Positions 16,996 to 17,169 of a stretch of DNA of 17,169 bases are shown here, piece by piece (positions within the stretch are counted from its first letter, which is position 1; each line of letters starts with the position of its first letter). The stretch is from assembly GCA_003118195.1 (NCBI GenBank), contig BEXV01000344.1:134814-151982 (forward strand), in the 5' to 3' direction. The notes below the pieces were generated by a model. It saw nothing but the letters and a program-made list of their open reading frames with translations, searched no databases and was not told the origin of the DNA. This stretch comes from Hemicentrotus pulcherrimus. Lineage: Eukaryota; Echinodermata; Echinoidea; Camarodonta; Strongylocentrotidae. A program made the translations under genes and the position numbers.

Positions 16996-17083
16996 GATTG
17001 AATCTCCTCTTGCGCAGCTGTACTCGACTTCCACCATGGAACACCATCACTTTGATCAGTGTATCATGATCCTAAATAGCAAG
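16996..17083 (+). CDS. PDE5A: PDE5-like exon i: catalytic-domain SxMEHHHF motif
   Basis: An 88-bp exon, acceptor taccatag, donor gtagtc, phase 2 at the 5' end and phase 0 at the 3' end. Its first G completes the split codon ATG; the rest reads [20 protein letters not shown] and then [12 protein letters not shown]-x-LY and the [17 protein letters not shown] block are nearly those of PDE5 and line the active site. The remaining catalytic exons, including the Q pocket that selects cGMP, would be to the right of the window, so cGMP specificity is inferred from family membership only. Confidence 0.92.
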
Positions 17084-17169
17084 GTAGTCCATCCTTCATC
17101 TTTCATACTCTTTGTAACTGATTATCAGAGGGTTCTGAGAGATAGGGGAAGCCCCCTCCCCATCTCTCC

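Larger units (their letters stand above)
4853..17083 (+). other. PDE5A: Partial PDE5-like cGMP phosphodiesterase gene (gene span)
   Basis: Nine distinct exons plus one duplicate form a partial gene for a cyclic-nucleotide phosphodiesterase. The order is second GAF domain, connecting helix, linker, then the first half of the HD-type catalytic domain. The family hydrolyses cGMP to GMP and is controlled by cGMP binding to N-terminal GAF domains; sea urchin sperm flagella are known to carry a PDE5. PDE5 is preferred over PDE6 and PDE11 because of the stretches [12 protein letters not shown] and [14 protein letters not shown] and the LSYHA linker start, all close to vertebrate PDE5. PDE11 reads differently at the first two. 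The nine unique exons total 850 bp and join in one frame. All visible introns are phase 0 except those bordering 4853 and 16342. Start codon, GAF-A and the C-terminal catalytic half are outside the window. A duplicated exon and a premature stop complicate the model. Confidence 0.9.

Noticed and set aside
4853..17083. Calling the gene PDE11 or PDE6 instead of PDE5
   Set aside because: Several blocks (GIHNTKMYE, the LSYHA linker, EHHHFDQC) match PDE5 better. PDE6 differs strongly in GAF-B, and PDE11 differs at the HHHFDQ block. The GAF signature alone would fit PDE11 as well.

Overview
This is a piece of animal nuclear DNA: AT-rich, with short exons bounded by GT/AG splice sites, long introns, tRNA-derived SINEs, MITEs and many microsatellites. 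It reads like an echinoderm, most likely a sea urchin. That is an inference from the repeat style and from a deuterostome-like protein; no species-specific marker is visible. Two single N bases (5111 and 14891) show it comes from a draft scaffold.

The only gene I can support runs left to right from 4853 to 17083 and is open at both ends. Its exons join into the middle of a cGMP-specific 3',5'-cyclic nucleotide phosphodiesterase of the PDE5 type (PDE5/6/11 branch). Four exons (4853-7724) encode most of the second GAF domain, ending in its NK-x5-F-x3-DE motif and the connecting helix. A 17-codon linker exon follows (12765-12815). The catalytic domain comes next (13479 onward), with the HNWRH and HDLDH metal-binding motifs, and the last exon in view ends at 17083. 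Introns are phase 0 except the one entering at 4853 and the one after 16342. The first GAF domain and N terminus lie left of the window and the rest of the catalytic domain lies right of it.

Two things about the gene are odd. The 147-bp first catalytic exon is present twice, with identical exon sequence but diverged intron flanks, and the second copy's homology starts exactly at the N at 14891. That points to two haplotypes joined in assembly, though a real tandem duplication is possible. The next exon (15628-15735) has an in-frame TAA at 15664-15666 where the family has Tyr, just before the catalytic His motif.

The rest is non-coding. Positions 1-4852 hold SINEs (one visibly derived from a CAT-anticodon tRNA-Met), a degenerate tandem array of GA-rich units, a 112-bp foldback element, and a ~105-bp inverted repeat pairing the window's left edge with 3625-3733. 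The introns hold two copies of a MITE starting GGGGGTGTTTCAC (one with a TTAA-bounded element nested in it), a 600-bp TA-flanked MITE with a strong central hairpin, a 13-bp minisatellite beside a splice donor, a CT microsatellite acting as a polypyrimidine tract, and several microsatellite-linked dispersed repeats. I see no operon, CRISPR array, viral gene or clear transposase. I did not find a convincing new biological system; the best leads are the duplicated exon, the premature stop and the repeat architecture.
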